Part shown: positions 7,840 through 14,766 of the stretch, piece by piece
Position numbering within the stretch: the stretch's first letter is position 1
How the letters are laid out: every line of letters begins with the position of its first letter
Assembly: GCF_937919355.1 (NCBI RefSeq)
Contig: NZ_CALFSA010000126.1
Location: forward strand, 1 to 24,750
Direction of reading: 5' to 3'
Source of the DNA: an uncultured Methanofollis sp.
GTDB taxonomy: Archaea > Halobacteriota > Methanomicrobia > Methanomicrobiales > Methanofollaceae
Length of the DNA stretch: 24,750 nucleotides
Notes under the pieces: generated by a model
The model's database searches: none
What the model was told of the DNA's origin: nothing
The model's input: the letters and a program-made list of their open reading frames with translations, nothing else
Translations under genes and position numbers: made by a program

Positions 7840-8706
7840 TTACTTGAGTGCGGCGATTTCCTTGCGGAAGGCGACCCAGTAAATAACACCGACGAAGAGC
7901 AGGCCGCCGACGATGTTACCAAGGGTGACGACGATGATGTTGTTCGTCCACATGGTCACCCATCCGAGAGTTTCGATGCCCGCAATACCTGCAGCCTGTT
8001 CGGCGGAGAGGAACGGCATCGTCATGACGCCTGCGGGGATGAAGTACATGTTAGCGACACAGTGCTCGAAGCCGGTGGAAACGAAGGCCATGATCGGGAA
8101 CCAGATACCGACAATCTTGCCGATCGCGTCGTCGGCGCAGATGCCGAGGAGGATGGCGAGGTTGACGAGCCAGTTACAACCGATGGCCTTGAGGAAGCAG
8201 GACCAGAGGGCTGCTGCGCCGACATAGGATGTCTTTCCTGCAGCGATGACGACTGCATTGACACCGAAGGCGGTTGCCGTGCCAACACCAGCGGCTGACC
8301 AGGAGGTCAGGGGGCCGTAGGCCATGATGTAGGCGTAGACAAGGGAACCGATGAGGTTGCCGATGTAGACCCAGAGCCAGAGGTTGAGCACGCTTGCCCA
8401 GGAGACCTTGTGAATGAATGCCGCCATCGGGGCAAACATCGCGTCACCGGTGAAGAGTTCTGCACCGGTCAGGACGGTGATGATAAGACCGACAGGGAAG
8501 ACGGCACCCAGGAAAAACTTTGCCAGGCCGGCCCCGAGGAACGGGGCGACGCCGGTGGCGCAGACTGTTGCCAGTCCGGCACCCATGGCGATGTACGCAC
8601 CGGACATGAACCCTCTCAGGATCATGTTCCATGCGGGCAGGGAGACCTTGTACTTCCCTGCATCGCCAGCTTTTGCGACAATCGCTACTGGAGGATGGAA
8701 CACCAT
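7840..8706 (-). CDS. fdhC: Formate transporter, FNT family
   Basis: This 288-residue FNT (formate/nitrite transporter) family channel has six predicted membrane helices, as in pentameric FocA-type channels. It opens with a soluble stretch MVFHPPVAIVAKAGDAGKY. The family signature region GAVFPVGLIITVLTGAELF is at about 67-85 and is followed by TGDAMF. The conserved pore histidine (H215) is in GFEHCVANMYFIP. Methanogen FdhC proteins import formate as electron donor for methanogenesis. No formate dehydrogenase genes (fdhA/fdhB) are next to it here, unlike the fdhCAB order of some methanogens. The start has an AGAGGTGT ribosome binding site seven bases upstream. The promoter carries an inverted repeat around its TATA box. 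A substrate other than formate cannot be excluded from sequence alone. Confidence 0.93.
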   Translation of the reverse strand: MVFHPPVAIVAKAGDAGKYKVSLPAWNMILRGFMSGAYIAMGAGLATVCATGVAPFLGAGLAKFFLGAVFPVGLIITVLTGAELFTGDAMFAPMAAFIHKVSWASVLNLWLWVYIGNLIGSLVYAYIMAYGPLTSWSAAGVGTATAFGVNAVVIAAGKTSYVGAAALWSCFLKAIGCNWLVNLAILLGICADDAIGKIVGIWFPIMAFVSTGFEHCVANMYFIPAGVMTMPFLSAEQAAGIAGIETLGWVTMWTNNIIVVTLGNIVGGLLFVGVIYWVAFRKEIAALK

Positions 8707-8710
8707 TTTT

Positions 8711-8766
8711 TTACACCTCTAAATGTCCTACCTATACCGGCACTATAAAGCCTTTCTTGTATAGGT
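8711..8766 (-). promoter_or_regulatory. fdhC promoter with an inverted repeat around the TATA box
   Basis: On the minus strand a TATA-like CTTTATAG (8743-8750) lies about 40 bases before the fdhC ATG, predicting a start near 8720 and a leader of about 15 bases with ribosome binding site GAGGTGT (8711-8717). An exact 8-bp inverted repeat, ACCTATAC (8730-8737) and GTATAGGT (8759-8766), flanks the TATA box with 21 bases between the arms. The centre-to-centre distance is 29 bases, close to three helical turns. This is a candidate operator; no regulator can be named. Confidence 0.45.
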
Positions 8767-8995
8767 TAATCTAAAATGCCCTGAAATCTTATTAAAAACT
8801 TTCTAATCGTTGCTGCTCGGGGCTTTTTTTTGTCTGACACCAGTTTGCAGGCACCAGAGTGCGTGTAAATGATGCGATATTTACAATTGCGCAGTGTTAA
8901 CCCAATTTACGTCGAACGGTCAGTGGCTTCAGTCCCGGGCACACCTGAATGTCTCTTTTCTGACCTCTTCCAGGGCCAAGGTGGGGAGGGGCGCG

Positions 8996-9045
8996 CACCG
9001 GATCCCTTGTGTCCCTATCCCCGGAGGATCCGGTGATATCCGGGG
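8996..9045. repeat. Two interleaved inverted repeats
   Basis: CACCGGATCC (8996-9005) pairs exactly with GGATCCGGTG (9026-9035), a 10-bp arm with a 20-base spacer. The end of that spacer, CCCCGGA (9019-9025), pairs exactly with TCCGGGG (9039-9045). The two stems interleave, so as RNA they would probably be alternatives; as DNA they could be protein sites. A TATA-like TATAAATC follows at 9046-9053 on the plus strand, but no clear gene follows it. Confidence 0.55.
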
Positions 9046-9473
9046 TATAAATCGATTTTATGATGTGTATTATGATCTATAGCCTGTGATTGTACTCCGC
9101 ACCATGTCTGACGGTGCCGCACCTGCACCGCGTATCTTTCTCACGTCCGAGATCATGGAAATCGGTGCCCTTTTCTCCTGCGAATATTTTCAGTGGATCA
9201 GGCAGGCTATCAGTGACGTCACTACCGCGAGCCATGTGCGAACTCCTCGCCAGTGGTGGGAGCGAGGATGATGACGTTTCGTGGAGTTGTAAGAATATAC
9301 GGAAAAGTGGACGTAGCACATCGCGTCAGGCCCCGCATGCTGACATCACTGTACCCTGTGCCGTCATGTCGAACCATCATATGGCACAGAGCATTGCAGG
9401 TGTCGCCTGGAGTATGATCATCACGATCACCCGGAGCAAAGGGAGGAAGTTGCTGGTGCGTGATCCCGGTCGA

Positions 9474-9683
9474 TCAATATTCTGAGATTTGGGCTGCAAT
9501 CTCTGGCCTGAAAACCCTGGATGCCTCCGACGAGAGGAAGGGGAGCAGTCCGGGGAAGTAGACGCCCACATCCCCCATCTTGCTGAAACGCGCGATTTTG
9601 ATGATGAGTGGTGTGATCGCCTCGGTCGTGTCACTCTGGCGCTGAACCAGGAGGTGGAGTTCTGGAGCGATCACCTTTCCCAT
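9474..9683 (-). CDS. Possible small hypothetical protein
   Basis: A 69-codon minus-strand frame starts at an ATG (9683) preceded by an in-frame stop. It has mostly C or G in third codon positions, as real genes here do, and gives a balanced protein (KVIAPELHLLVQRQSD, then DVGVYFPGLLPFLSSEASRV, ending in AAQISEY). I recognise no family and see no clear TATA box or ribosome binding site. It may be a remnant of a larger gene or a chance frame. Confidence 0.25.
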   Translation of the reverse strand: MGKVIAPELHLLVQRQSDTTEAITPLIIKIARFSKMGDVGVYFPGLLPFLSSEASRVFRPEIAAQISEY

Positions 9684-9813
9684 ACTTCAGGGTGCCTGCG
9701 AGAGGTGTACGGGATCCTGCTCGCCGGGCCGTTATGAGGGTGAACTCCGGTGTCAATAGTCGGGATCAGGTGTATGATACCGTTACAAAAATGTGGTGGA
9801 GATCTGGCGTCTC

Positions 9814-9981
9814 TCAGTGAATGGCCTTCTTGATCTTCATCCATTCATCCGCAGAGAGGTGCTCCTTTTTGTGCGCCTCCCGCGCGTGGTCTGCGATCTT
9901 CTGTTCCAGGTCGAACTCATTCGCTGCGGATGTCTCGAAGGGGCACTTCAGCCCAATGTCCTTGCATTTGAAAGACGGCAT
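9814..9981 (-). CDS. DUF1059 family small protein
   Basis: The minus strand from an ATG at 9981 encodes 55 residues: it begins MPSFKCKDIGLKCPFE, continues through FDLEQKIADHAREAHKK, and ends EWMKIKKAIH before TGA (9814-9816). The start (M-x-F-x-C-K-D-x-G-x-x-C-x-F) and the central AxHAxxxH segment are those of DUF1059 proteins, small archaeal and bacterial proteins of unknown function with two cysteines and two histidines that might bind metal (inference). GGTGAT lies a few bases upstream as ribosome binding site. A TATA box TATATA (10015-10020) is about 35 bases before the start, so it has its own promoter. It is short enough to be missed by usual length cut-offs. Confidence 0.85.
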   Translation of the reverse strand: MPSFKCKDIGLKCPFETSAANEFDLEQKIADHAREAHKKEHLSADEWMKIKKAIH

Positions 9982-10105
9982 ATAACCATCACCGGGAGCA
10001 AATATAATTTCATCTATATATTAATGTTCCCCGTGTATTCTTGAGGGGGTGCTGAGAAATTCCCACAAAATCTGTCTGCCCTGTATGATGTTATAAAAGA
10101 ATAGA

Positions 10106-10179
10106 TGGGCCTGTCCGGGTTCGAACCGGAGATCTTCGCCGTGTAAGGGCGACGTCATAACCGCCTAGACCACAGGCCC
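10106..10179 (-). tRNA. tRNA-Val, anticodon TAC
   Basis: The minus strand folds as a full 74-base tRNA. The acceptor stem is GGGCCTG with CAGGCCC and discriminator A. The D arm contains GTCTAGGCGGTTATGAC. The anticodon stem TCGCC/GGCGA encloses the loop CTTACAC with anticodon TAC, which reads GTA valine codons and by wobble GTG. The variable loop is AGATC. The T arm is TCCGG, TTCGAAC, CCGGA. All stems pair perfectly. The CCA end is not encoded and there is no intron. A T-rich stretch follows (about 10092-10099 on the complement), serving as terminator. Confidence 0.97.
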
Positions 10180-10335
10180 TGCAATCTGCCTTCTTATATC
10201 GCCGCCATAACGGATAATCCTGTCGCCGAAAGGCAGCAGACGCGGCAGGGGAAGGGGCCTGTTTTCTGTCGTGGCCGGGAGAGGTCTATCGGCATGACGC
10301 ACGAGGGAGAGTCCTGCCGCCCATACTCTCTGGGG

Positions 10336-10376
10336 GTAGAAAGTATATATAAATCTACAGTTATACCGCTGGTGCT
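10336..10376 (+). promoter_or_regulatory. Promoter of the methyltransferase gene
   Basis: A strong TATA box, TATATATAAA (10344-10353), is centred 29 bases before the ATG at 10377, so the transcript should be nearly leaderless. The TATA box is flanked by a short inverted repeat, GTAGA (10336-10340) and TCTAC (10354-10358), which may be chance. Confidence 0.6.
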
Positions 10377-11096
10377 ATGTTTAGTCCCGGGGAGTTCTTT
10401 GATACACATTCCGAGCGTTACAGTTATGCAAATCCATTGAAACACGATGTTTTTTTTGTCGACTTTATGAAAAAAAATGGATCCGGCCACTCTCTTCTTG
10501 ATATCGGAGGCGGCGGCGGTGCATTTGCAAAATACTGTAAATCGATTTTCCCTGACGCTGACATCTGTGTTGTCGACCCTTCAAAAGAACTTCTCCAGAA
10601 ACAAAATGCTCATGGAATCAAACGTGTTGTCGGGAGTCTGCCTGACGACATCAATGTCGCCTCAGCATATCACTATATCGCGATGAAAGTGGTCCTGCAT
10701 CATGTGGTGGGCACGTCGATCCGTGAGTCAAAGGACCTCGTAAAAAAGTCTATACTGGCCGCGAAATCAAAACTGGATGATGGCGGGTATGTTTTTATCA
10801 GAGAGATCTATTATGAGAGTTATCTCATCCCCACCTTTACGAGAACCATCATCTTCTATCTATTGCGGCTTCAAAATCGATTAAAATTGAAGATCCCTCA
10901 TGATGACTTTATATCCGGCCTGGAAGTCTGTTTCTATACGCGTGATGAGATTGAGTCCATGATCCGGGAGTGCAATCTTGAGATCGTTGAGTCTCTCCAT
11001 GACGAGTACGACCCTGGTGCAGGAGGGAGGGTGATGCTCCTGAAGAGAAGGGGGACTGCGTCCTATATCCTGCGGCCGAGGGCCATCCCGTCATGA
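10377..11096 (+). CDS. Class I SAM-dependent methyltransferase
   Basis: This 239-residue protein has the Rossmann-type methyltransferase fold. Motif I, LLDIGGGGGAFA at about 40-51, binds S-adenosylmethionine. The acidic end of strand two is in ICVVDPS. A motif IV-like YHYIAMKVVLHHVV and the later segment DDGGYVFIREIYY follow. The substrate is not evident; relatives act on small molecules, lipids or quinone-like compounds. It stands alone with its own promoter and does not overlap neighbours. Its coding sequence is clearly richer in A and T (for example TTTTTTTTGTCG and AAAAAAAATGG near the start) than mch or rad50, which suggests recent acquisition or weak selection. It converges with the PH-domain gene, with 28 bases between the stops. 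Confidence 0.8.
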   Translation: MFSPGEFFDTHSERYSYANPLKHDVFFVDFMKKNGSGHSLLDIGGGGGAFAKYCKSIFPDADICVVDPSKELLQKQNAHGIKRVVGSLPDDINVASAYHYIAMKVVLHHVVGTSIRESKDLVKKSILAAKSKLDDGGYVFIREIYYESYLIPTFTRTIIFYLLRLQNRLKLKIPHDDFISGLEVCFYTRDEIESMIRECNLEIVESLHDEYDPGAGGRVMLLKRRGTASYILRPRAIPS

Positions 11097-11124
11097 GGAC
11101 GATAGAAGGATGCCAAAGAGGAAG

Positions 11125-11718
11125 TCACTCCTCCTTCTCAGCCATCCTCTCAAGCACCCGACGGATCGCCCGCAGTTCCGCGAGCACCGCGTCTTCTGGT
11201 GCCGGGGCAGTCTCCTCGCCCCCTGTCGTCGCCGCTACTGACGGTCTGCCGCGGACCTGGGCCATGATTAGTTCCCGCACTTCTTCAGGTTCCTCGATAC
11301 CCTCGATCCGGATCTCAGCCTGGGCCTGAGCCGAGTATCCGGCCGTCTGGATGCGGAGGTCGGAGATGCCGAAGATGCGCATCAGCGGCCCCTGCACGAT
11401 ATCGACATTCGTGATCCTGTTGTACGGGACGATGCCCGTCCCCCTGAACCAGACACCTCTCTTCCAGGTCATCTCGGTTCCACTGAGGTGATAGACGACG
11501 CTCCGGTAGTAGAGAGGGATCCAGACCGCCACAAAGGCGACGACGGCGATCAGACCCCCACCAAAGAGGATGTAAAGCACCGGCTCTTCGGCAATGGCGA
11601 CGGGGAAGATTATGAAGGCGGTCACGAGTAGGCTCGTAAGGATAAGACAGAGGTAGTAATATGTCTTGAACTGCGGGGACGGCTTGAAGTCTTCCCCGAT
11701 TGTGATGGGATCTGTCAT
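11125..11718 (-). CDS. PH-domain (DUF304/bPH2) membrane protein
   Basis: This 197-residue protein begins at the ATG at 11718, which has AAGGAG about ten bases upstream; the same frame stays open further upstream but there it is antisense to a nitroreductase relic. Two membrane helices (about 21-42 and 48-71) are followed by a bacterial PH-like domain: VVYHLSGTEMTWKRGVWFR, then IVPYNRITNVDIVQGPLMRIFGI, then IRIEGIEEPEEV. This arrangement is typical of the DUF304/bPH2 (YdbS/YdbT-like) family. The last 40 residues are an Ala/Pro-rich linker and a charged helix (AELRAIRRVLERMAEKEE) which could form a coiled coil. The function of the family is unknown, and neighbours give no hint. Confidence 0.82.
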   Translation of the reverse strand: MTDPITIGEDFKPSPQFKTYYYLCLILTSLLVTAFIIFPVAIAEEPVLYILFGGGLIAVVAFVAVWIPLYYRSVVYHLSGTEMTWKRGVWFRGTGIVPYNRITNVDIVQGPLMRIFGISDLRIQTAGYSAQAQAEIRIEGIEEPEEVRELIMAQVRGRPSVAATTGGEETAPAPEDAVLAELRAIRRVLERMAEKEE

Positions 11719-11772
11719 GCGCAGATTTTCTCCTTCGCCCACATCAAAGTATGGTCGCCGCCGAGCCTTTGT

Positions 11773-12024
11773 ATGGCGTGGGGTACGGGGGCGGTACGAC
11801 GCGCCATGGCGGTGATCCCGGGGAGAAGGAGCATCAGGTCGTACGAGGGCAGGCCCCTCGACGACGGGACTGTGCGGGCGATCATCGACGCGACATCCCA
11901 TGCCCTGACGGCCCCAGGCGTGCCCGAAGGCTGGCAGATCGTGGCACCAGTCATCTCCGGCTACCCGAAAGGTGCGCCAGAACCGCAGATGAGGTGCGAA
12001 CCTGTCATCACCCGGATAGGATAA
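11773..12024 (+). pseudogene. Nitroreductase-family relic with the middle deleted
   Basis: An open frame of 83 codons joins two ends of a nitroreductase. Residues 12-34 (MAVIPGRRSIRSYEGRPLDD and on to the start of helix one, TVRAIIDA) match the N terminus, with the RRSIR motif that contacts FMN phosphate. Residues about 49-70 (GVPEGWQIVAPVISGYPKG) match the C-terminal segment with the GYP motif. About 100 residues that normally lie between, with most of the dimer interface and FMN pocket, are absent, while the frame is kept. A normal family member is about 165-200 residues. The joint falls near SHALTAPGVPEG. I therefore read it as an internal deletion, not a functional enzyme. It lies antisense to the upstream extension of the PH-domain gene frame. 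Confidence 0.72.
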
Positions 12025-12025
12025 A

Positions 12026-12050
12026 ATCTGGAGGGGGGTCATGGCCCCCT
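12026..12050 (-). terminator. Hairpin and T tract after mch
   Basis: On the minus strand just after the mch stop, AGGGGG (12032-12037) pairs with CCCCCT (12045-12050) around a 7-base loop, followed by GATTTTATCC. This fits a transcription end for mch; read on the plus strand it would also follow the nitroreductase relic. Confidence 0.5.
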
Positions 12051-12061
12051 GAAAAGAGCGT

Positions 12062-13006
12062 TTACTGAAGACCGAAGGACTTCAGGGCCACGTCGGGGTT
12101 GACCTCGCCGACATGGTAGACAACGCCCTCGGAGAGTTCGTTGATGACCACTTCAGCCGGAGAGAAGAGCGAGGTGTCGATCTTGTAGAAATCGTAGCCC
12201 GCTTCCTTGAAGATCTCGTTGAAGGGCTTGCCATAGCCCTTGGACTTATTGGACGGGATCTTCTCGAGGTAGTCCTTGATCTCCGGGGCCTTCATGGTGA
12301 GGGCGATCTGGCCGTGGTAGATGGTGGCGTCGTTCGTGACACCCATCGCACGCTTGGCGCCGCGGACCGGCGGGACTGGGGCAGTGCCGAAACCGGCGAC
12401 GATCTTCCTGGTGTCGAAGCCGAGTTCGTTCAGCTTGTAGACTGCAGTCTCCACGCAGCGGCCGGCGACCTGGATCGAACCGACGATGGAGGAGGTGGGA
12501 GCAACGATGGCGCAGGTGTTGGCGACGTCCACCTTGCAGGCATCAGCGATCGTCTGCATGACCTCGCCGTTCGGGAGGTGGTCGCTCTCCAGACAGATCA
12601 CGGCCGTGTCGCACTCGTCCTCGTATCCGATGACCTCATAGGTGTGCTTCGGTTTGAGGGAGAGGGCACGGGCCGGGCCTGAGCCCATCGCAAAGTAGTT
12701 CCCGACCTTGACCGTCCACCCCGCCTTCTGGGCGCCAAGGCAGGCGATCGAGGGGAAGTCAGTGGAAACCTCGATGAATGGCATCGGGATCCCCTTGATC
12801 TGGCCCATCGTGAAGTTCACGTCGCCGAGGCCACCCATGCAGATCTCGGTGAAGGTCCGGCCTGCCTGGTATCCGCCAGGGACGGATACGCCGGCATCGA
12901 CGATCCGGGCACCGTTGTCGAGTTCATGGGACGCCGCGTTGTAATCCTCGGGATATTCGAAAATGTCGTTGAAAATGTCAAGGGCCTGTTCATTCACGCT
13001 CAGCAT
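12062..13006 (-). CDS. mch: Methenyltetrahydromethanopterin cyclohydrolase
   Basis: Mch (EC 3.5.4.27) reversibly converts 5-formyl-H4MPT to 5,10-methenyl-H4MPT, the third step of CO2 reduction to methane in the cytoplasm. The 314-residue product has the family length (about 315-320) and conserved segments: MLSVNEQALDIF, GGLGDVNFTMG, MPFIEVSTDFPSIACLGAQKAGW, NYFAMGSGPARAL, and GFGTAPVPPVRGAKRAMGVTNDA. I chose the ATG at 13006, which gives the usual N terminus and has GGTGAT about ten bases upstream; a start at 13060 in the same frame would add 18 residues of poor quality. It lies 62 bases after orc1 on the same strand, probably with its own promoter (TTATCT near 13045 or CTTTATG near 13027). 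Confidence 0.97.
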   Translation of the reverse strand: MLSVNEQALDIFNDIFEYPEDYNAASHELDNGARIVDAGVSVPGGYQAGRTFTEICMGGLGDVNFTMGQIKGIPMPFIEVSTDFPSIACLGAQKAGWTVKVGNYFAMGSGPARALSLKPKHTYEVIGYEDECDTAVICLESDHLPNGEVMQTIADACKVDVANTCAIVAPTSSIVGSIQVAGRCVETAVYKLNELGFDTRKIVAGFGTAPVPPVRGAKRAMGVTNDATIYHGQIALTMKAPEIKDYLEKIPSNKSKGYGKPFNEIFKEAGYDFYKIDTSLFSPAEVVINELSEGVVYHVGEVNPDVALKSFGLQ

Positions 13007-13068
13007 GGAAATATCACCATTCACATAAAGAACGCGGAGAGAACAGATAAGACTTGTCAATCGTTTGC

Positions 13069-14193
13069 TCAGGCAAGGTGGTCAAGGACACGTAGCGGAT
13101 CGTATCTGAGCGTGATTACACGGGTTCGGCCCCGTCCCTGCCTGTAATCAAGGTTGATCAGCCGCATCGCATCAAGTTTCTTGACGATCTCGTAGAAGCG
13201 GGTATAGCCCATCTTCGTCCCCTCTTTTGCACGGGTGTAGACCTCTCCTGCATTCATCTCGCTCTCCTCTGCGCTCATCGTGGCGATGGTCTTTAGGATG
13301 CTTCTTTCATCGTCCTTCAGGGTCCGCAGGGTGAAGGATAGGTGGAGGTACTTCGAGACCTGATATGCCCGGCAGATATCGTCCTCCTTGATCTTTTTCC
13401 TCGCCTCCCTCTCAGCGTTCAGGGCCGCACGCTTCAGCAGGTCAAGACCGACCCTGAGGTCGCCGCTCTTCATTGTCTGCTCGACAACGAGGTCGAGCAT
13501 CGCATCGGATAGGACGCCCGGGTACAGACCTGTCATCACCCTCTCGGTGAGGATATGGCGAACCTCGTCTGCGGAGTACGGCGGGAAGTAGATATCGGTC
13601 GGCCGGAAGACTGAGGCGACCCGTGGGTCCACCTCCCGCAGGAGGTCGACGTTCATATCTGAGATGATCGCGATCACCCCGATTCTTGTGCCCGGGTAGG
13701 CCTCGTGTGACCGCAGGAGAGCGTAGAGCACCCGGTTGATCTCGTTCTCGTACAGGAGGTAGTTTGCGTCGTCGAGTGCGACAAGGAGGACGACCTCCTC
13801 TTTCTGGAGGATCCGGGCGACGGCGTCGAAGACCTGTTTGAAGGAGGTGCCAGAGGCCGGCGGAGGGTGACCTGAAAGTTTCCGGTAGATCTGGGCGAAG
13901 ACGGCGAACTTCGTGTTGTCGATCTCGCAGTTGACGTACACGGGGACAAGTTTCGTGACTTCGCCCTCGATCTCAGCGAAGAGTTTTCGGACACTCGTTG
14001 TCTTCCCTGTGCCGGGCAGGCCCCTGCAGATCGTGTTCAGAGGTCTGCCTCCCCGTGCCCCCGGCCTGATCTGGAAGGCGAGTTCCCGCATCTGCATCTC
14101 CCTGTGGTTGAACTGCTCAGGGACATAATCTATTTCGAAGACCTCGGGGTCTCTGAAGAGTGTCTCGTCCCACATGAGGAGATCCTTTGCCAT
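13069..14193 (-). CDS. ORC1-type DNA replication protein (Orc1/Cdc6)
   Basis: This 374-residue AAA+ initiator binds origins and loads the MCM helicase. Walker A is GLPGTGKTT (K64). The Walker B region reads LVALDDANYLL; the common archaeal form ends in DE-D/A, so the usual glutamate is aspartate here (D141-D142). Sensor 1 is IAIISDMN, sensor 2 lies in MKSGDLRVGLDLL, and DPRVASVF corresponds to the initiator-specific segment. The C-terminal part from about 300 is a winged helix (YTRFYEIVKKLDAMRLINLD). A close TATA box puts transcription start at or next to the ATG at 14193; a GTG one codon earlier is also possible. The DD form suggests one of the divergent Orc1 paralogues common in Methanomicrobia, with altered ATP hydrolysis possible. 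Confidence 0.93.
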   Translation of the reverse strand: MAKDLLMWDETLFRDPEVFEIDYVPEQFNHREMQMRELAFQIRPGARGGRPLNTICRGLPGTGKTTSVRKLFAEIEGEVTKLVPVYVNCEIDNTKFAVFAQIYRKLSGHPPPASGTSFKQVFDAVARILQKEEVVLLVALDDANYLLYENEINRVLYALLRSHEAYPGTRIGVIAIISDMNVDLLREVDPRVASVFRPTDIYFPPYSADEVRHILTERVMTGLYPGVLSDAMLDLVVEQTMKSGDLRVGLDLLKRAALNAEREARKKIKEDDICRAYQVSKYLHLSFTLRTLKDDERSILKTIATMSAEESEMNAGEVYTRAKEGTKMGYTRFYEIVKKLDAMRLINLDYRQGRGRTRVITLRYDPLRVLDHLA

Positions 14194-14224
14194 CACCTAT
14201 TCCCTCGATTTTTCCCTATTTATA
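14194..14224 (-). promoter_or_regulatory. orc1 promoter, predicted leaderless
   Basis: On the minus strand TATAAATA (14217-14224) is centred about 27 bases before the ATG at 14193, the usual archaeal distance from TATA to start of transcription. The mRNA should then begin at or within a few bases of the start codon, giving a leaderless message. GGTGATG overlaps the start codon itself and so would not act as a ribosome binding site for it. Confidence 0.6.
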
Positions 14225-14253
14225 GTCTTTAGATATTGGCTTTCACCCTCTGC

Positions 14254-14766
14254 TCACTGTCGCTGGCTCAGATGGTTCATACAGTCCTTGCAGAGTGTTT
14301 TGTTCAGAAATAACTGACTCATCTGTTTTTGTGTCTTTGTGACGGCCTTCCCACAACTCTCACAGATAGCGGTCGCCGCCGGAGCCTGTGGTTGTTCGGT
14401 CTGCGATACAGGGGCCGGTTCTGGTGCCGCAACGGGGGCGGGTTCTGGCGCCGGTGCAACTTCGGGTGTGGTCTTCGGGGTCTCCACTTCCTTCGCTTCG
14501 ATCGGGACGAGGACGGTCTGCTCCTCTTCGGGCTGCATGGGCGCTTCAGAGGGTTTCATCGAGAAGACGCGCCGACGGTAGGCGTCCACCCGCTCGGCCG
14601 TAGCCTCGTCCCCCCTGCCGAGGCGGGCGAGGGTTGTGTCGAGGAAACCTGCGAGTTCTTCAGTGTCCTCCTGTGATTCAACCTCTCCACTCACCTCCAG
14701 GCGGAGATTTTCGTAATTGTCCAGGTTGACAGTGATCCCGAGAGTTAGAGTCTTTTTTGCCGGCAT
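14254..14766 (-). CDS. Zinc-ribbon protein, function unknown
   Basis: This 170-residue soluble protein (ATG at 14766; a GTG at 14775 would add three residues) has three parts. Residues 1-65 form a compact domain (KKTLTLGITVNLDNYENLRL, then DTEELAGFLDTTLARLGRG), resembling a small alpha/beta domain with an acidic helix. A linker rich in Pro, Ala, Glu and Val (about 73-130) contains repeated APEPAPV units. The C terminus has a four-cysteine zinc ribbon, CESCGK then CKDCMNHL. Similar proteins occur in Methanomicrobiales, but I know no function. The gene is between orc1 and the methanopterin fusion gene on the same strand. Its start codon lies inside a 21-base palindrome, which suggests control at promoter or translation level. 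Confidence 0.78.
   Translation of the reverse strand: MPAKKTLTLGITVNLDNYENLRLEVSGEVESQEDTEELAGFLDTTLARLGRGDEATAERVDAYRRRVFSMKPSEAPMQPEEEQTVLVPIEAKEVETPKTTPEVAPAPEPAPVAAPEPAPVSQTEQPQAPAATAICESCGKAVTKTQKQMSQLFLNKTLCKDCMNHLSQRQ

Larger units (their letters stand above)
8767..9813. other. Long intergenic stretch without a convincing gene
   Basis: About one kilobase between the fdhC promoter and the DUF1059 gene lacks a recognisable protein. It holds a run of eight T at 8823-8830, two interleaved inverted repeats (8996-9045) followed by a TATA-like TATAAATC, and one weak short minus-strand frame at 9474-9683. Frames here have irregular composition and no family motif. It may be decayed coding sequence or hold an untranslated RNA; I see no decisive sign of either. 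Confidence 0.5.

Noticed and set aside
9212..9223. 12-base perfect palindrome AGTGACGTCACT
   Set aside because: A palindrome of this size is expected several times by chance in a window this long, and nothing next to it suggests use.
9090..9485. 131-codon plus-strand frame in the gene-poor stretch
   Set aside because: Ser/Arg-rich, uneven composition, no family resemblance, no promoter of its own.
14197..14253. Replication origin next to orc1
   Set aside because: Only 57 bases lie upstream of orc1; I saw no origin recognition boxes or AT-rich unwinding region.
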